Source: Microbacteriaceae bacterium (GTDB lineage: Bacteria; Actinomycetota; Actinomycetes; Actinomycetales; Microbacteriaceae). Taken from it: DNA of 64,000 nt. Numbering within the stretch: position 1 is the first letter of the stretch; each line of letters opens with the position of its first letter. This document shows, one piece after another, positions 16,501-24,712 of this stretch. The notes beneath the pieces were generated by a model. That model ran no database searches, was not told the DNA's origin, and was given only the letters and a program-made list of their open reading frames with translations. The stretch is taken from positions 1 to 64,000 of the forward strand of contig JAODMT010000008.1 of assembly GCA_025464975.1 (NCBI GenBank), in the 5' to 3' direction. A program made the translations under genes and the position numbers.

Positions 16501-16650
16501 CTGGCTGTCGTCTAGCCAACCGAAGACATCCGCCGGATACAGGGCTAGCGCACGGTCGTAACCGGTGTCATCCTTCGAGTACTGCCACCCGTTCGCCGCC
16601 AGGTGCGTCGCTAGCTCGTCTTCGAACCAGTACTCGTTGTGCTTGCCCAT
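13561..16650 (-). CDS. hsdR: Type I restriction enzyme, R subunit
   Basis: A 1029-residue endonuclease/translocase subunit. The N-terminal nuclease domain shows the PD-(D/E)xK core: Asp 148 in FDLVFFVNGLPVAT and Glu-Val-Lys at 162-164 in MEVKTDF, with QYQKDR after it. The SF2 motor has Walker A HSAGSGKTNS (Lys 327), the DEAH box in IADEAHS at about 436-439, and later QTGFDQPLL and LSRLNRT motifs. It is the last gene of hsdM-hsdS-hsdR; its ATG lies inside the 3' end of hsdS, an 83-bp overlap. It is full length with no obvious lesion. With HsdM and HsdS it should translocate and cleave DNA lacking the host methylation mark. Confidence 0.95.
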   Translation of the reverse strand: MGKHNEYWFEDELATHLAANGWQYSKDDTGYDRALALYPADVFGWLDDSQADALAQRLKASDPVALQDKARQQLLTRLTQLLDKPFEQGGGMLNVLRHGFKDVATQFDMCQFRPAQNLNPAMLERYGKVRLRVMRQVHYSTSNQKSFDLVFFVNGLPVATMEVKTDFTQSVQDAIIQYQKDRTPRDLVTKKTEPLLGFGNRALVHFAVSNSEVWMTTRLAGADTVFLPFNMGNDGGKGNPQNPNGSPTSYLWERVLQRDAWLEIIGKFLHASSWKETDAVTGEVTVRQSLLFPRFHQWESVTSLVKTAREEGPGTRFLIQHSAGSGKTNSIAWTAHQLSSLHNEAGKKVFDSVIVVTDRTVLDDQLQDAIYQIDHKTGVVVPITRGGTDSKSTALTKALTDRAQIIIVTIQTFPFALKAIRTSGALVGRSFAIIADEAHSSQTGNTSAKLKHVLSPDELASLEDGGEYDIEALLAAEMEEKATAANLSFFAYTATPKAKTLELFGRTGADGLPHPFHLYTMQQAIEEGFILDVLQNYTPYKLAFKLAHNGREYDSADPLVDKTQAAKDLMRWVRLHEYNISQKVAVIIEHFRDNVAWRLSGQAKAMVVTGSRIEAVRYKRAFDKYVSEHKYTGLAALVAFSGEVMDEDAGEDSVTEISMNHGLKRRSLPQAFGSDDYQVMLVANKFQTGFDQPLLVAMYVDKKLSGVTAVQTLSRLNRTATGKDQTFVLDFVNEPAEILAAFQQYYRSAALAEVSDPNVIHELQNKLDQALIYEESEVDGAAKAWVFDEGNNALTKWLTPAKHRFAGQFADALAAGDAARVEELVLFRNDVNSFIRAYDFLSQIINYHDTGLEKRSIFYRLLAPLITATEKDRPIDLTGVTLSHYSLRPEEAEDLAYSDESEVLKPFSAVGSGAAKDLEFVRLRELIDKMNTLFEGDGLTDNDMVGFTGYVGGKFDENVRLREQAQANSFEQFMGSPDLGEAFQEAVIESDENFRSMSEQVLGSKTIQKAILDLLAREFYDKHRRHGAA

Positions 16651-17932
16651 CAGGCAATCCCCTCACATCGATCTTCCCCGTCACAGCAGCGCTGATTAGC
16701 GCCTGCCGCCGCTCCTTGAGTATGTCGATCATCTCGCGAGCCTTCGCCGAAAGCGCGTCAATTCTCGACGAGACCGAGTCGAGGTGCTGCACAATCTCCA
16801 ATTGCTCAGAGAGCGGTGGAGCTGGAAGTCGCAAGCTGCGAATTGTGTCTTGATTGATATTCATCTGCTGACTACCTCCTACGGCCATTGCGAGGAGGTA
16901 CGTTCTGGATGCAAGCAGAGCATAGTGAATGAAGCGCGGGTTCACTCCAATTGGCTCCGACAACGCACAACATGCCTGATTGGTGCAAGCTGCCACTCCC
17001 AGGACGCCAAGCCGTCCACGGGTCGCGCCGTACATCGCGATTAGCAGGGATCCCGACTCGTAAACACGCAAAGTGGGAAATGTGGACAGCGCCTCGGCTG
17101 TGACTGATTCCGACGTCGTGAAGATGGTGGTCTCTCGCAATTCACCAGTCGTGACCCACGGCTTCCCTGGCCCGTAGTATCTATTGGCTTCACGCGGCGG
17201 AGTGGTGCCGCTCCCGATCACGTTGAAAAGCCAGGAGATTCTCTTGACGGGCCAGGTCTCCGGTATCTGCCCAAGCCACGTGATGCCGGAATCTTTCAAT
17301 AGAGCACCAGCGTCGAGCCCCTTGGTAACCGCACGAAAAATGACGGCCTGCCGCCGCTCCGCCAGTATGTCGATCAGCCGCTCCTGCTTCCCAATCAGCG
17401 TGTCGATCTTCGCCGTCTGCACGTCCAGGTAGTCGGCGATCTGACGCTGTTCATCTTGCGGCGGCACAGGGAGAGTGATCTGTTTCATCGACGAATAGCG
17501 CGTGCTCCAAAGATCGGCGACGATGCCGCTTCCGAATCGATAAAACTCTTCTTGAAATGGTTGGCTCCGAAGGAGGTGGTGTGCATATCCGGGGTCAATG
17601 TCGCGTGGCTCAAGCACTATAGAGATGACAGAAACGCTTCCCCTCAACCGAGATACGCCGGACGAGCCTTTCCTATCGGACCGGCTGTTGATTACGAAAT
17701 CGTTGGGCTCGACGCGCTTCCGATTATCTCCATTGTCAGTCTTTGCCGCTGTCTCCAGTTGTGGAACGATGCCGCCCATAGTTACCGACAGTGGCGCAAA
17801 CGCTTCGTCGCTCACGCTCTCCTTGCGCTCACGAAAATGAACACCAAGCGGACCCACGTCCCACGTCGCTGGAACAAGACCGAGCCAGTCTGCCCCTGGT
17901 GACTTGTATTCCGGGTACCGCTTGAGCGTCAT
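16568..17932 (-). CDS. hsdS: Type I restriction-modification specificity subunit
   Basis: A 454-residue specificity subunit with two target-recognition domains. Each is followed by a conserved helix: QIADYLDVQTAKIDTLIGKQ then ILAERRQAVI in the middle, and QHLDSVSSRIDALSAKAREM then ILKERRQALI near the end. These helices set the spacer between the two half-sites and dock onto HsdM. The ATG overlaps the hsdM stop by four bases. The C-terminal extension after TGKIDVRGL reads through the first 27 codons of hsdR in another frame. The recognition sequence cannot be inferred from reading. Composition is less GC-biased than the flanking subunits, as usual for these variable domains. Confidence 0.94.
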   Translation of the reverse strand: MTLKRYPEYKSPGADWLGLVPATWDVGPLGVHFRERKESVSDEAFAPLSVTMGGIVPQLETAAKTDNGDNRKRVEPNDFVINSRSDRKGSSGVSRLRGSVSVISIVLEPRDIDPGYAHHLLRSQPFQEEFYRFGSGIVADLWSTRYSSMKQITLPVPPQDEQRQIADYLDVQTAKIDTLIGKQERLIDILAERRQAVIFRAVTKGLDAGALLKDSGITWLGQIPETWPVKRISWLFNVIGSGTTPPREANRYYGPGKPWVTTGELRETTIFTTSESVTAEALSTFPTLRVYESGSLLIAMYGATRGRLGVLGVAACTNQACCALSEPIGVNPRFIHYALLASRTYLLAMAVGGSQQMNINQDTIRSLRLPAPPLSEQLEIVQHLDSVSSRIDALSAKAREMIDILKERRQALISAAVTGKIDVRGLPDGQAQRVLVRRRASDAPGGERVAVLEG

Positions 17933-19875
17933 GCTTCGACCTCGTTTAACAGGTCGGTGATTTCGCGAATGAGCTTATTGAGGTCGGCGTCAATTTCCTC
18001 CAGCGGGCGAGGTGGGACATATTTGTAGAAATGTCGGGTGAAAGGGATCTCGTAGCCGACCTTTGTCTTCGATTCGTCGATCCAGGCATCCGGAACATGA
18101 GGGAGTACCTCGCGGTCGAAGTACGTGTGGACGTCTTCGTTGAGGGGCACATTCTCAGTGTCGCGAGTAACCGTATCGGGCAGCCAGTTACCCTTTGCGT
18201 CAGTGATGATCGGTGCCGAGTCGTCGCGCTCCGATAGTGCCGATGTCAGAGCCTTCAGCTGTGCGGGTGTGAGCGTGATCTTCGCCCCCGCGAGAGTGGA
18301 CTTGAGCGCCTTTGTGAACGCCATGGCGTCCGTGATTGGTGAGGTCTCGACAAGCTCAACCTGCGATAGCGCTTCTGTCGCTGAGGCCAACGGCTTCAGC
18401 GTAAGTGCCGTGTTCCAGCGCTCCGCCGTAACCGCCCAGTTCAGTCGCAACGGGCGCTCGACGGTGATCGTGCGGTAGCCGAAGTCCTCGTTCTTGAAGG
18501 TCTTTGACACGTCCGATTCTTCGGCGGCGCCGTAGAGGGTGACGATGCGGGCAATGTCGTCGGGGCCGAGTTCCTTGCGCTTCGAGCCGAGGGATTTGCG
18601 CATCTTGCGAGAGAACGAGGTGCCATCGATCAGTTGCACGGTGCCGCGGCGTTCGGGACGCTTGTCATTGTCGATGATCCACAGGTAGGTAGCAATGCCT
18701 GTGTTGTAGAACATGTCCGTCGGCAGCGCGACGATCGCCTCTAGCAGGTCGTTCTCCAGCAGGTAGCGTCGGATCTCCGATTCTCCCGAGCCTGCTCCCC
18801 CGGTGAACAACGGCGAACCGTTCAGCACGATGCCCGCCCGCCCGCCACCCTTGGCCTTCGGCCGCAGCTTCTTCACCAGGTGCAGCAGAAACAACAAGGA
18901 GCCATCGGAGACGCGGGGTACGCCGGGGCCGAAGCGTCCGTTGTAGCCCTGCTGCTCGTGCTCTTTGAGGACGGCGGGCTTTTGCTTGTTCCAGTCGACG
19001 CCAAACGGCGGGTTGGAGAGGCAGTAGTCGAAAGTCTCGCCGGTCAGACCGTCGTCGGTGAGAGTGTCGCCGAGCACGATGTGGTTGATGTCCTGGCCCT
19101 TGATCACCAGGTCTGCCTTGCAGATGGCGTAGGACTCGCCATTGACTTCTTGCCCGTACATGACAAGCCGAGCATCCGGATTGTGCTCCAGAAGATATTC
19201 ATCGGCGACAGACAGCATGCCGCCAGTCCCCGCGGTTGGGTCATAGATGGAGCGAACGACGCCTTTCTCGCTAAGGGCTTCATCGTCGGCAATGAAGAGC
19301 AGACTCACCATCAGGCGAATCACTTCGCGGGGCGTGAAGTGCTCCCCCGCCGTCTCGTTTGAGGTTTCGGCAAACTTGCGGATAAGTTCCTCGAACATGA
19401 GGCCCATCTCGATGTTCGTGACCTTGTCCGGGTGCAGGTCGACGGCGGCGAAGCGCTGAGTAATCAGATAGAGGAGGTTCTCCGCGTCCAGCTTCTCAAT
19501 CTGCTTCTCGAACTCGAAGCGCTCGAAGATGTCACGCACGTTCTCGGAAAATCCGTGAAGGTAGTCGATCAAATTCGCCTTGATGCCGGCCGGGTCGCCC
19601 ATGAGCGATTGGAGGGTAAACGCCGAGACGTTGTAGAAGCCTGCGCCGGACGCCTTCGCAAGGAACACCGAGACAGATGCCGCATCGCCGCGTTTCGTCG
19701 CCTCATCCAGCACCGCTTGCTTGGTCGGCTCCAGCACCGCGTCCAGCCGCCGCAGGATGGTGAACGGCAGCACGATGGCACCGTACTGATGCGGCTTATA
19801 GGGCCCACGGAGTAGGTCCGCGATCGACCAGATGAAGTTAGCGTTGTTTTGCTGCGATGGTGCCAGTTGTGACAT
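17929..19875 (-). CDS. hsdM: Type I restriction-modification, N6-adenine methyltransferase subunit
   Basis: A 648-residue methyltransferase, the first gene of the operon. The N-terminal HsdM_N helical domain covers about 10-140. The catalytic domain holds the SAM-binding motif I DPTAGTGGML at 212-221 and the catalytic NPPF at 288-291 (SNPPFGVDW). The C-terminal region, about 560-640, is longer than in the shortest HsdM proteins and includes a strand-helix tail with HFYKYVPPRPLEEI, typical of actinobacterial members. It methylates adenine at the site chosen by HsdS and forms the M2S1 modification complex. The start is divergent from the AlbA_2-type gene, with 275 bp between. Confidence 0.95.
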   Translation of the reverse strand: MSQLAPSQQNNANFIWSIADLLRGPYKPHQYGAIVLPFTILRRLDAVLEPTKQAVLDEATKRGDAASVSVFLAKASGAGFYNVSAFTLQSLMGDPAGIKANLIDYLHGFSENVRDIFERFEFEKQIEKLDAENLLYLITQRFAAVDLHPDKVTNIEMGLMFEELIRKFAETSNETAGEHFTPREVIRLMVSLLFIADDEALSEKGVVRSIYDPTAGTGGMLSVADEYLLEHNPDARLVMYGQEVNGESYAICKADLVIKGQDINHIVLGDTLTDDGLTGETFDYCLSNPPFGVDWNKQKPAVLKEHEQQGYNGRFGPGVPRVSDGSLLFLLHLVKKLRPKAKGGGRAGIVLNGSPLFTGGAGSGESEIRRYLLENDLLEAIVALPTDMFYNTGIATYLWIIDNDKRPERRGTVQLIDGTSFSRKMRKSLGSKRKELGPDDIARIVTLYGAAEESDVSKTFKNEDFGYRTITVERPLRLNWAVTAERWNTALTLKPLASATEALSQVELVETSPITDAMAFTKALKSTLAGAKITLTPAQLKALTSALSERDDSAPIITDAKGNWLPDTVTRDTENVPLNEDVHTYFDREVLPHVPDAWIDESKTKVGYEIPFTRHFYKYVPPRPLEEIDADLNKLIREITDLLNEVEA

Positions 19876-20150
19876 TCAGTCGTGCCCGTTCATGCTCAAC
19901 GTGCCGCCGGCCGCGACACAAACTTGACTCTATTGGCAACCGACGACGGATCTGTGTTCATCGTGTTGCCCGGGCTAGCTTGGCGAAGGTTGAAGAAAAT
20001 TCGACCAACGTCGTGTGTGAACCGTCCCGGGATTCTTGCCGCTTTCTTCGATTCGAGCGGGACCACTGCCCTCGAAAGACACGGCCATCAACTGGTGACA
20101 CTTCCAAGGAGACGGCGGCTTGAAACCGGATGCTTCACTACGCTCTAGTG
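19876..20150. other. Divergent intergenic region of hsdM and AlbA_2 gene
   Basis: This interval should carry promoters for both directions. Short frames on the plus strand have no family resemblance. No clear operator palindrome was seen. Confidence 0.35.
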
Positions 20151-21453
20151 ATGGCGACCCCACTTACGCGAATTCACCAGCAACTCGGATTGCCCCCCCG
20201 GACCGCTCACATTCGAAGCCATCAGTCGGGCCGTTGAAGCAGGGGTTGAGGAAGCAGACGACCTCGATTGGAAGCGCCAACTACCCCCACAGCCAGACCG
20301 CGGGGAATGGCATGAGTTCGTGAAGGACGTTGTCGCGATGGCCAACACAAATGGTGGCCTGCTCATCTACGGTGTTGCGGAACCACTCAAGTTGGTTGGA
20401 CTGTCACCGGACGACATCTCCGATGCCAATATCCGATCACTCGAACAGTTGATTTCTAGCAGGGTCAAGCCGTATCTCGACGGTGTGGAAATGTGCGTCC
20501 TGGACTCAGGAGATGGCGGATGCACACTTCTGGTTGTTGATGTCCCAGCAAGCGAATTTGCACCTCACCTGATCTACGGGGCGGGACAAAGGGACAAGAA
20601 TCATCGCGCTGCTGTAGTGCCTGAAAGATATGGCCGCGACACTATCTGGATGGACGAGCACCAGCTCGCGCAGTCCTATCGGGAGCGCTTCGCGCGCCAA
20701 ACTTCCCACGCTGAAATCCTGAACGAGTTGATCGACTTCGCAGCGGAGCAGTGCCTCGAAGCAGGCGGCAATCGAGGTTGGCTGGTCATGGCGGCGGCCC
20801 CTGTTCGCGTGCTAAGAGGGCACCCCACCCTCGAGCGGCATCGCGTACTAAACGTCGCGCAAGAAGCTCTTCGGCGGGGCATGGAACTCAGGAGAGCACT
20901 TAGCCCGCCAACCGAAATACTTCGGTCGCTCGATTCAGCAGGCCAGAACCCGCGAACCGGTTACCACCGCTGGGTGCTCAGCAACTTCCTCAGCCGCAGC
21001 GACTCCAATACGCAACGGCCGATATATCTTGAATTACATCTCGACGGCTCATGTGCCCTCGGCATCGACTTGACGTGGAGACTCAATGAGCTTGTAGACG
21101 GCGAGGCGATCTACCTCCGCGGCGGTGTCGTTGATGCGGCGGCCGCTGACTTCGTTGCCGTAGCCCAGGCGCTGAGCAACGAGGTGCTCAACCGTGCTCC
21201 TATGAGCATCAATGCGAAGATCTTCCAGCCGACCGAGAGCCAGCGCCCGCTAGTGCTCCTCGACGAAACCTCTGACACCAAGGTGATAGAGCGTGAATGG
21301 ACTCGTCACCTTAGTCGAACTCAAACGGTCTTCGCCGAGCTACGGACTCCAGAAGATATCCATGAGCAACGCCTCGCCGCTCACGGGATCGCCTCTGGCA
21401 TCTTGAACCAATTCGGCGCCGATTCCATGCTTCCGCGTCCTGCCCGCGCCTAG
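20151..21453 (+). pseudogene. AlbA_2 (Schlafen-type) DNA-binding protein gene, frameshifted at a C7 tract
   Basis: ATG 20151 opens with MATPLTRIHQQLGLPP and then leaves frame at seven consecutive C residues (20193-20199). With six C residues the frame continues as GPLTFEAISRAVEAGVEEAD, LDWKR, then FVKDVVAMANTNGG, the classical AlbA_2 start with its acidic-basic pair and the helix before the NGG turn. The open remainder to 21453 encodes about 420 residues, with LLIYGVAEPL and VVDVPASEFAPHLI in the AlbA_2 domain and a C-terminal region of unknown type. A GTG at 20320 could initiate a protein lacking the first 57 residues. The lesion may be real, phase-variable or a sequencing error. The gene is divergent from hsdM. 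Confidence 0.75.
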
Positions 21454-21635
21454 ATCCCTTGGACGTTCGCGTGTCTTGCTGCCGATAAGTCCTTGATGTT
21501 CGGGGTTGGATCTCGGGTGGACGGACTGCGTGAATCGAGCACAGCTCATGCCGCCAGGTATAGTGCTCATCGGACTGCAGGTCACGGCAAGACTCGCGGA
21601 TCGTTGCCATCAGGGAATCTGGTCCACCGACGAGC

Positions 21636-21941
21636 ATGATTCCAAATTTCTTGCACTACACATACCACTACAACTTGGACGCCCGGCACGATGACCTTCG
21701 TGGTGAATCGACCGGCGACGGGAGCAGAGACGGCTTGAGCCTCACGACCATCCAGAACCTGACGGGAGAAGTACCGGACATTGGCGGGCAGCTAGCAATC
21801 GCGCATGCGGTCGGTAACGTCGACGACGAGCTGAACGTATTGAAGGTTCGACCGCTGAAGGCTCGGCAGGTCAAGCAGGGCATTTGGCGGGAGCTTCTGA
21901 TCGGACCGACACGATTGATGACCGGAGAGGAAGCAGCGTGA
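21636..21941 (+). CDS. Hypothetical protein coupled to GIY-YIG gene
   Basis: A 101-residue frame with no recognised family. The C-terminal two thirds, from SLTTIQNLTGEVPD through NVDDELNVLKVRPLKA, has protein-like composition, while the first 20 residues look doubtful, so the true start may be later. Its TGA overlaps the GTG of the next gene as GTGA, the same coupling seen elsewhere in this island. That overlap is the main reason for calling it. The 180 bp before it contain no clear gene. Confidence 0.4.
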   Translation: MIPNFLHYTYHYNLDARHDDLRGESTGDGSRDGLSLTTIQNLTGEVPDIGGQLAIAHAVGNVDDELNVLKVRPLKARQVKQGIWRELLIGPTRLMTGEEAA

Positions 21942-22900
21942 GCGGGGGAAAGTCGATCCGACTGTTTCTGGCCGATGGCACCCCTGGCGGGTTGCTGACC
22001 GCAGAGATCATGAACTGGACTGGGCATGTTGTTGCCGCGCCGCGATCGGATCTCGCTGCGTTACTCAAGCGACCAGAAACTTCCCGCACCGGCATCTACA
22101 TTCTGCTCGGCGAAGATCCCGAGGGCCTCGCCGACTCGCTCGCCTACATCGGTGAGGGCGATGATGTGAGCAGGCGGCTCTACCAACACTCACGCCCCGA
22201 GGAGCAGGGAGGGAAAGACTTCTGGGACCGCGCTGTCGTGCTAATCAGCAAGGACTCAAATCTCACGAAGGCGCACGCTCGGTACTTGGAGTCTCGACTG
22301 ATTGCGCTCGCGCAGCTAGCTCGACGTGCGCGGCTGCTGAACGGCACCGCCCCTCTGCCACTTCCTCTTCCAGAAGCAGACGTGTCTGACATGGAGTACT
22401 TCATTGCTCAGGCAAAGATCGTGCTGCCGGTCCTCGGCGTGAACCTGTTTCGAGCTGCGACGCGGACTGTGGTCCCCTCTGGCGTTGTTGACCTGGCCGC
22501 GGCAGATGAGAGCACTTCCTCACCAGTCTTTGAGCTGCTGCTCAACAAGGAGGGGATTGTCGCAACAGCGCAGGAGATCGATGGCGAGTTCACAGTCTTC
22601 GAGGGATCACACGCCCGCTCTAGTTGGGTCGGTACGTCGCACGGGTATGAGAAGCTTCGCGAGAAACTGGAGCGCGACGGTACCCTGGCCGCGACGGCGG
22701 ATGGGGCGATGGTTGCCTTCACCCGCGATCAGGTGTTCGCTTCGCCTTCGGCGGCGGCGGCGGTGATCTTCGGACGAAATGCCAACGGACGCACCACATG
22801 GCGGATCGCTAGGAGCGGAGTCACCTACGGGGACTGGCAGAACCAAGGCATTGAAGAGATTTTGGCGGCAGGCGCTCATGGAATCAGTGGGACAAACTGA
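21938..22900 (+). CDS. GIY-YIG nuclease family protein with DUF4357 domain
   Basis: A 320-residue protein starting at GTG 21938, preceded by GGAGAGG. The GIY-YIG module is visible as RTGIYILLG (GIY at 52-54) and LAYIGEGDDVSRRLYQH (YIG at 70-72, with a following Arg), then WDRAVVLISK and the ESRLIALA helix carrying the catalytic-type Glu. The C-terminal part ends in a DUF4357 domain with FASPSAAAAVIFGRNANG. Proteins of this architecture are common in restriction-rich islands and are of unconfirmed function; a DNA-cleaving or nicking role is inferred from the fold. It lies downstream of the AlbA_2-type gene. Confidence 0.8.
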   Translation: MSGGKSIRLFLADGTPGGLLTAEIMNWTGHVVAAPRSDLAALLKRPETSRTGIYILLGEDPEGLADSLAYIGEGDDVSRRLYQHSRPEEQGGKDFWDRAVVLISKDSNLTKAHARYLESRLIALAQLARRARLLNGTAPLPLPLPEADVSDMEYFIAQAKIVLPVLGVNLFRAATRTVVPSGVVDLAAADESTSSPVFELLLNKEGIVATAQEIDGEFTVFEGSHARSSWVGTSHGYEKLREKLERDGTLAATADGAMVAFTRDQVFASPSAAAAVIFGRNANGRTTWRIARSGVTYGDWQNQGIEEILAAGAHGISGTN

Positions 22901-23321
22901 GCGGAAGACACAAGATCTGGCCGTCAAGGCGTTCCGCGACACGGTGTGCCCAATCGGGCAGGCCGAAAATCTTCCGGAGTCGCATTGTGACCTTTGGCGC
23001 TTTTGGCAGTGTTCTGTGATCGCTCAGTGGTCCATCGAGCTAATTGCCCGTATCGCTCCAGAGCGGGCGCCAGCGTCTTATATCAATGGATTTCGAGACG
23101 AGGTGGTTGTGAGACACCCGGCCTATAGCTTGAAAAACTCGGTCGTTCCAAAATCAACTATCTTGCGCAGTCGGTGCTTTGGGTTCCTCCGTAGGCTGCC
23201 CATGCGCACGTTTTGTCGGCGGTTCCGTACGCACCCGGCCGTTGGCAGGCATCCCGACGAATGCCCGAGGAGTACCGCTAGTCTTCGGGCAGTTCTTGGG
23301 TTCCTCGCCTTCGTTGTTTAG
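22878..23321 (+). CDS. Possible hypothetical protein, partly antisense to next gene
   Basis: ATG 22878 lies within the end of the GIY-YIG gene (23-bp overlap) and opens a 147-codon frame. The first ~90 residues look protein-like (DLAVKAFRDTVCPIGQAEN, DLWRFWQCSVIAQWSIELIA). After about base 23154 the frame runs antisense to the convergent HEPN-motif gene and becomes Arg/Cys-rich, so the real product may be a truncated gene whose original 3' end was lost. The family was not recognised. Confidence 0.4.
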   Translation: MESVGQTERKTQDLAVKAFRDTVCPIGQAENLPESHCDLWRFWQCSVIAQWSIELIARIAPERAPASYINGFRDEVVVRHPAYSLKNSVVPKSTILRSRCFGFLRRLPMRTFCRRFRTHPAVGRHPDECPRSTASLRAVLGFLAFVV

Positions 23322-24095
23322 CCGGGGCAGGTATACGTTGAGCCAGATTCCATCCATGGCCGAGTCAAGCGTGTCGGCGTAGTCGTGAAGCTTCTGACAG
23401 TCCTCATCAAGCTGCTCTGGCGTTATCTGGATCAGCTCACTCGTGCCGTCCTGATAGACACGACCGCGAGTAATTCCCACGTTGGAATAGTCCCACCAGT
23501 AGGCGTGAATGATGTCGTTCCGAATGTCGCGGATATTGTTCGCTTGTCCCCAGTCCAGAACCTTGACGAGATCGGCCGCGCGTTCACCCAAGGCTGTAGC
23601 TGCATTGCGCAGTTTCCTATCAAGCGTCTTCCACGGGTCGTCTGAATCGGCAAACGTCGGTTCCAAACTGCCTGACATGTGCAGGATCAGCCGTTTCATG
23701 GCTGCCTCGATGCGACCGCCTGCTACCGCCGCCGAACCAATGCGAATATAAAGTTGATTGCGGAAAACTAGGTCTTCGGGCGCGCGGCCGCCGATCCGAG
23801 AAAGTCGCGCCTCGCCAAGTTGCCAGGCGTCGACACCGGGAACCACCAGGGAAGCCTCGATGCTCTGTCGACCGCTGTCCGGCACCTGATCTATCTTCAG
23901 TACGTACCAAGAATCGGTCCCGGGTGGTGCCCAAGTCTTCATGAAATCGTCAAGGGCGTCGGTGGGCGCGCTCGCCCTCGCTGCTTCATTGGACAACGCA
24001 AACGTCAATGTAGGCAGAGCCGTTCCGTCGGTTGGTGGCCGAAACTTGCCCTTTAACGTCGTCACCTTCGGCGGGTCGGCGCTCATTTTCCCCAT
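23154..24095 (-). CDS. Hypothetical protein with HEPN-like RNDIIH motif
   Basis: A 313-residue soluble protein; a second start at ATG 24086 (MSADPPKV), three codons in, is equally possible. Residues about 10-110 are strand-rich, and the region 120-235 is helical. The helical region contains GRIEAAMKRLILHMSGS and then NNIRDIRNDIIHAYWWDYSN, where R192-x4-H197 fits the HEPN catalytic signature. The proline-rich tail from about 265 to the end looks disordered. The layout, with an N-terminal domain of unknown type plus a C-terminal HEPN-like domain, suits an RNase effector or a DUF-type sensor, but no family was recognised. It is convergent with the GIY-YIG cluster at the right part of the island. 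Confidence 0.65.
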   Translation of the reverse strand: MGKMSADPPKVTTLKGKFRPPTDGTALPTLTFALSNEAARASAPTDALDDFMKTWAPPGTDSWYVLKIDQVPDSGRQSIEASLVVPGVDAWQLGEARLSRIGGRAPEDLVFRNQLYIRIGSAAVAGGRIEAAMKRLILHMSGSLEPTFADSDDPWKTLDRKLRNAATALGERAADLVKVLDWGQANNIRDIRNDIIHAYWWDYSNVGITRGRVYQDGTSELIQITPEQLDEDCQKLHDYADTLDSAMDGIWLNVYLPRLNNEGEEPKNCPKTSGTPRAFVGMPANGRVRTEPPTKRAHGQPTEEPKAPTAQDS

Positions 24096-24313
24096 TCAGA
24101 GTGTGAAGACCAAGCTAGTGGTACTCCACAACAGTTCCTCGGCGGTGCGCGCCGATTCGGGCGGGCGTGCACACTCGACTGTCTCATTAGACGGTCGATC
24201 GCCGTACGGATCTGTTCCGCATTCTGGCTACTGCACGGTGGCCGTCCTCGACGCCCGTTTGGCCCACCGGTGAAAGTGCCCGAAGGGGTGCCCTGTCCGC
24301 AACGCGATTCCGC

Positions 24314-24339
24314 GTCTCGTAACCCTAGGGATACGAGAC
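24314..24339. repeat. 26-bp near-perfect palindrome
   Basis: GTCTCGTA and TACGAGAC arms flank A-CCCTAGGG-A, itself a palindrome; only the two symmetric A residues fail to pair. The left arm shares GTCTC(A/G)TAAC with the repeats 75-140 bp downstream. Confidence 0.75.
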
Positions 24340-24401
24340 ATCTCACGCCCTTTTGCCTGGGCCGGCCTTTCAATATCCCCGGAATCTCGCGGAAGGGCGA
24401 T

Positions 24402-24463
24402 TCTCATAACTACGTCTCATAACCTCCTGGTTGAATGACGGTACTCACCGTTAGTTATGAGAC
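24402..24463. repeat. Direct and inverted GTCTCATAAC repeats
   Basis: TCTCATAAC at 24402-24410, GTCTCATAAC at 24414-24423 and its inverse GTTATGAGAC at 24454-24463. The spacing (12 bp direct, 30 bp between inverted arms) is like recombinase subsites or a transposon end. Confidence 0.65.
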
Positions 24464-24712
24464 ACCCCAGGACGACATCGCCGACCGAATCAACACCCGG
24501 ACCCCGGCGCGTGCTCGACTGGGCCACCTCCGCCGAGCTAGTTCTCCCGCGCATGCGCGAAGATTAGTGCCGTAAGGGGATCGGCTAACGGACACAGGCG
24601 GGCGGCCAGCCCTGTGCGCTGAAGTTGAGTTCAGTCGGTCAATGCGCACCGCGCGTCAGACGGTCTCGCACGGGTGACCCTGGCACGTCGACCAGCCGAT
24701 CTACGCCAACTC

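Noticed and set aside
14668-16515. 615-codon plus-strand frame through hsdR
   Set aside because: Antisense to a complete and well-recognised hsdR; Arg/Leu/Val-rich translation with no family.
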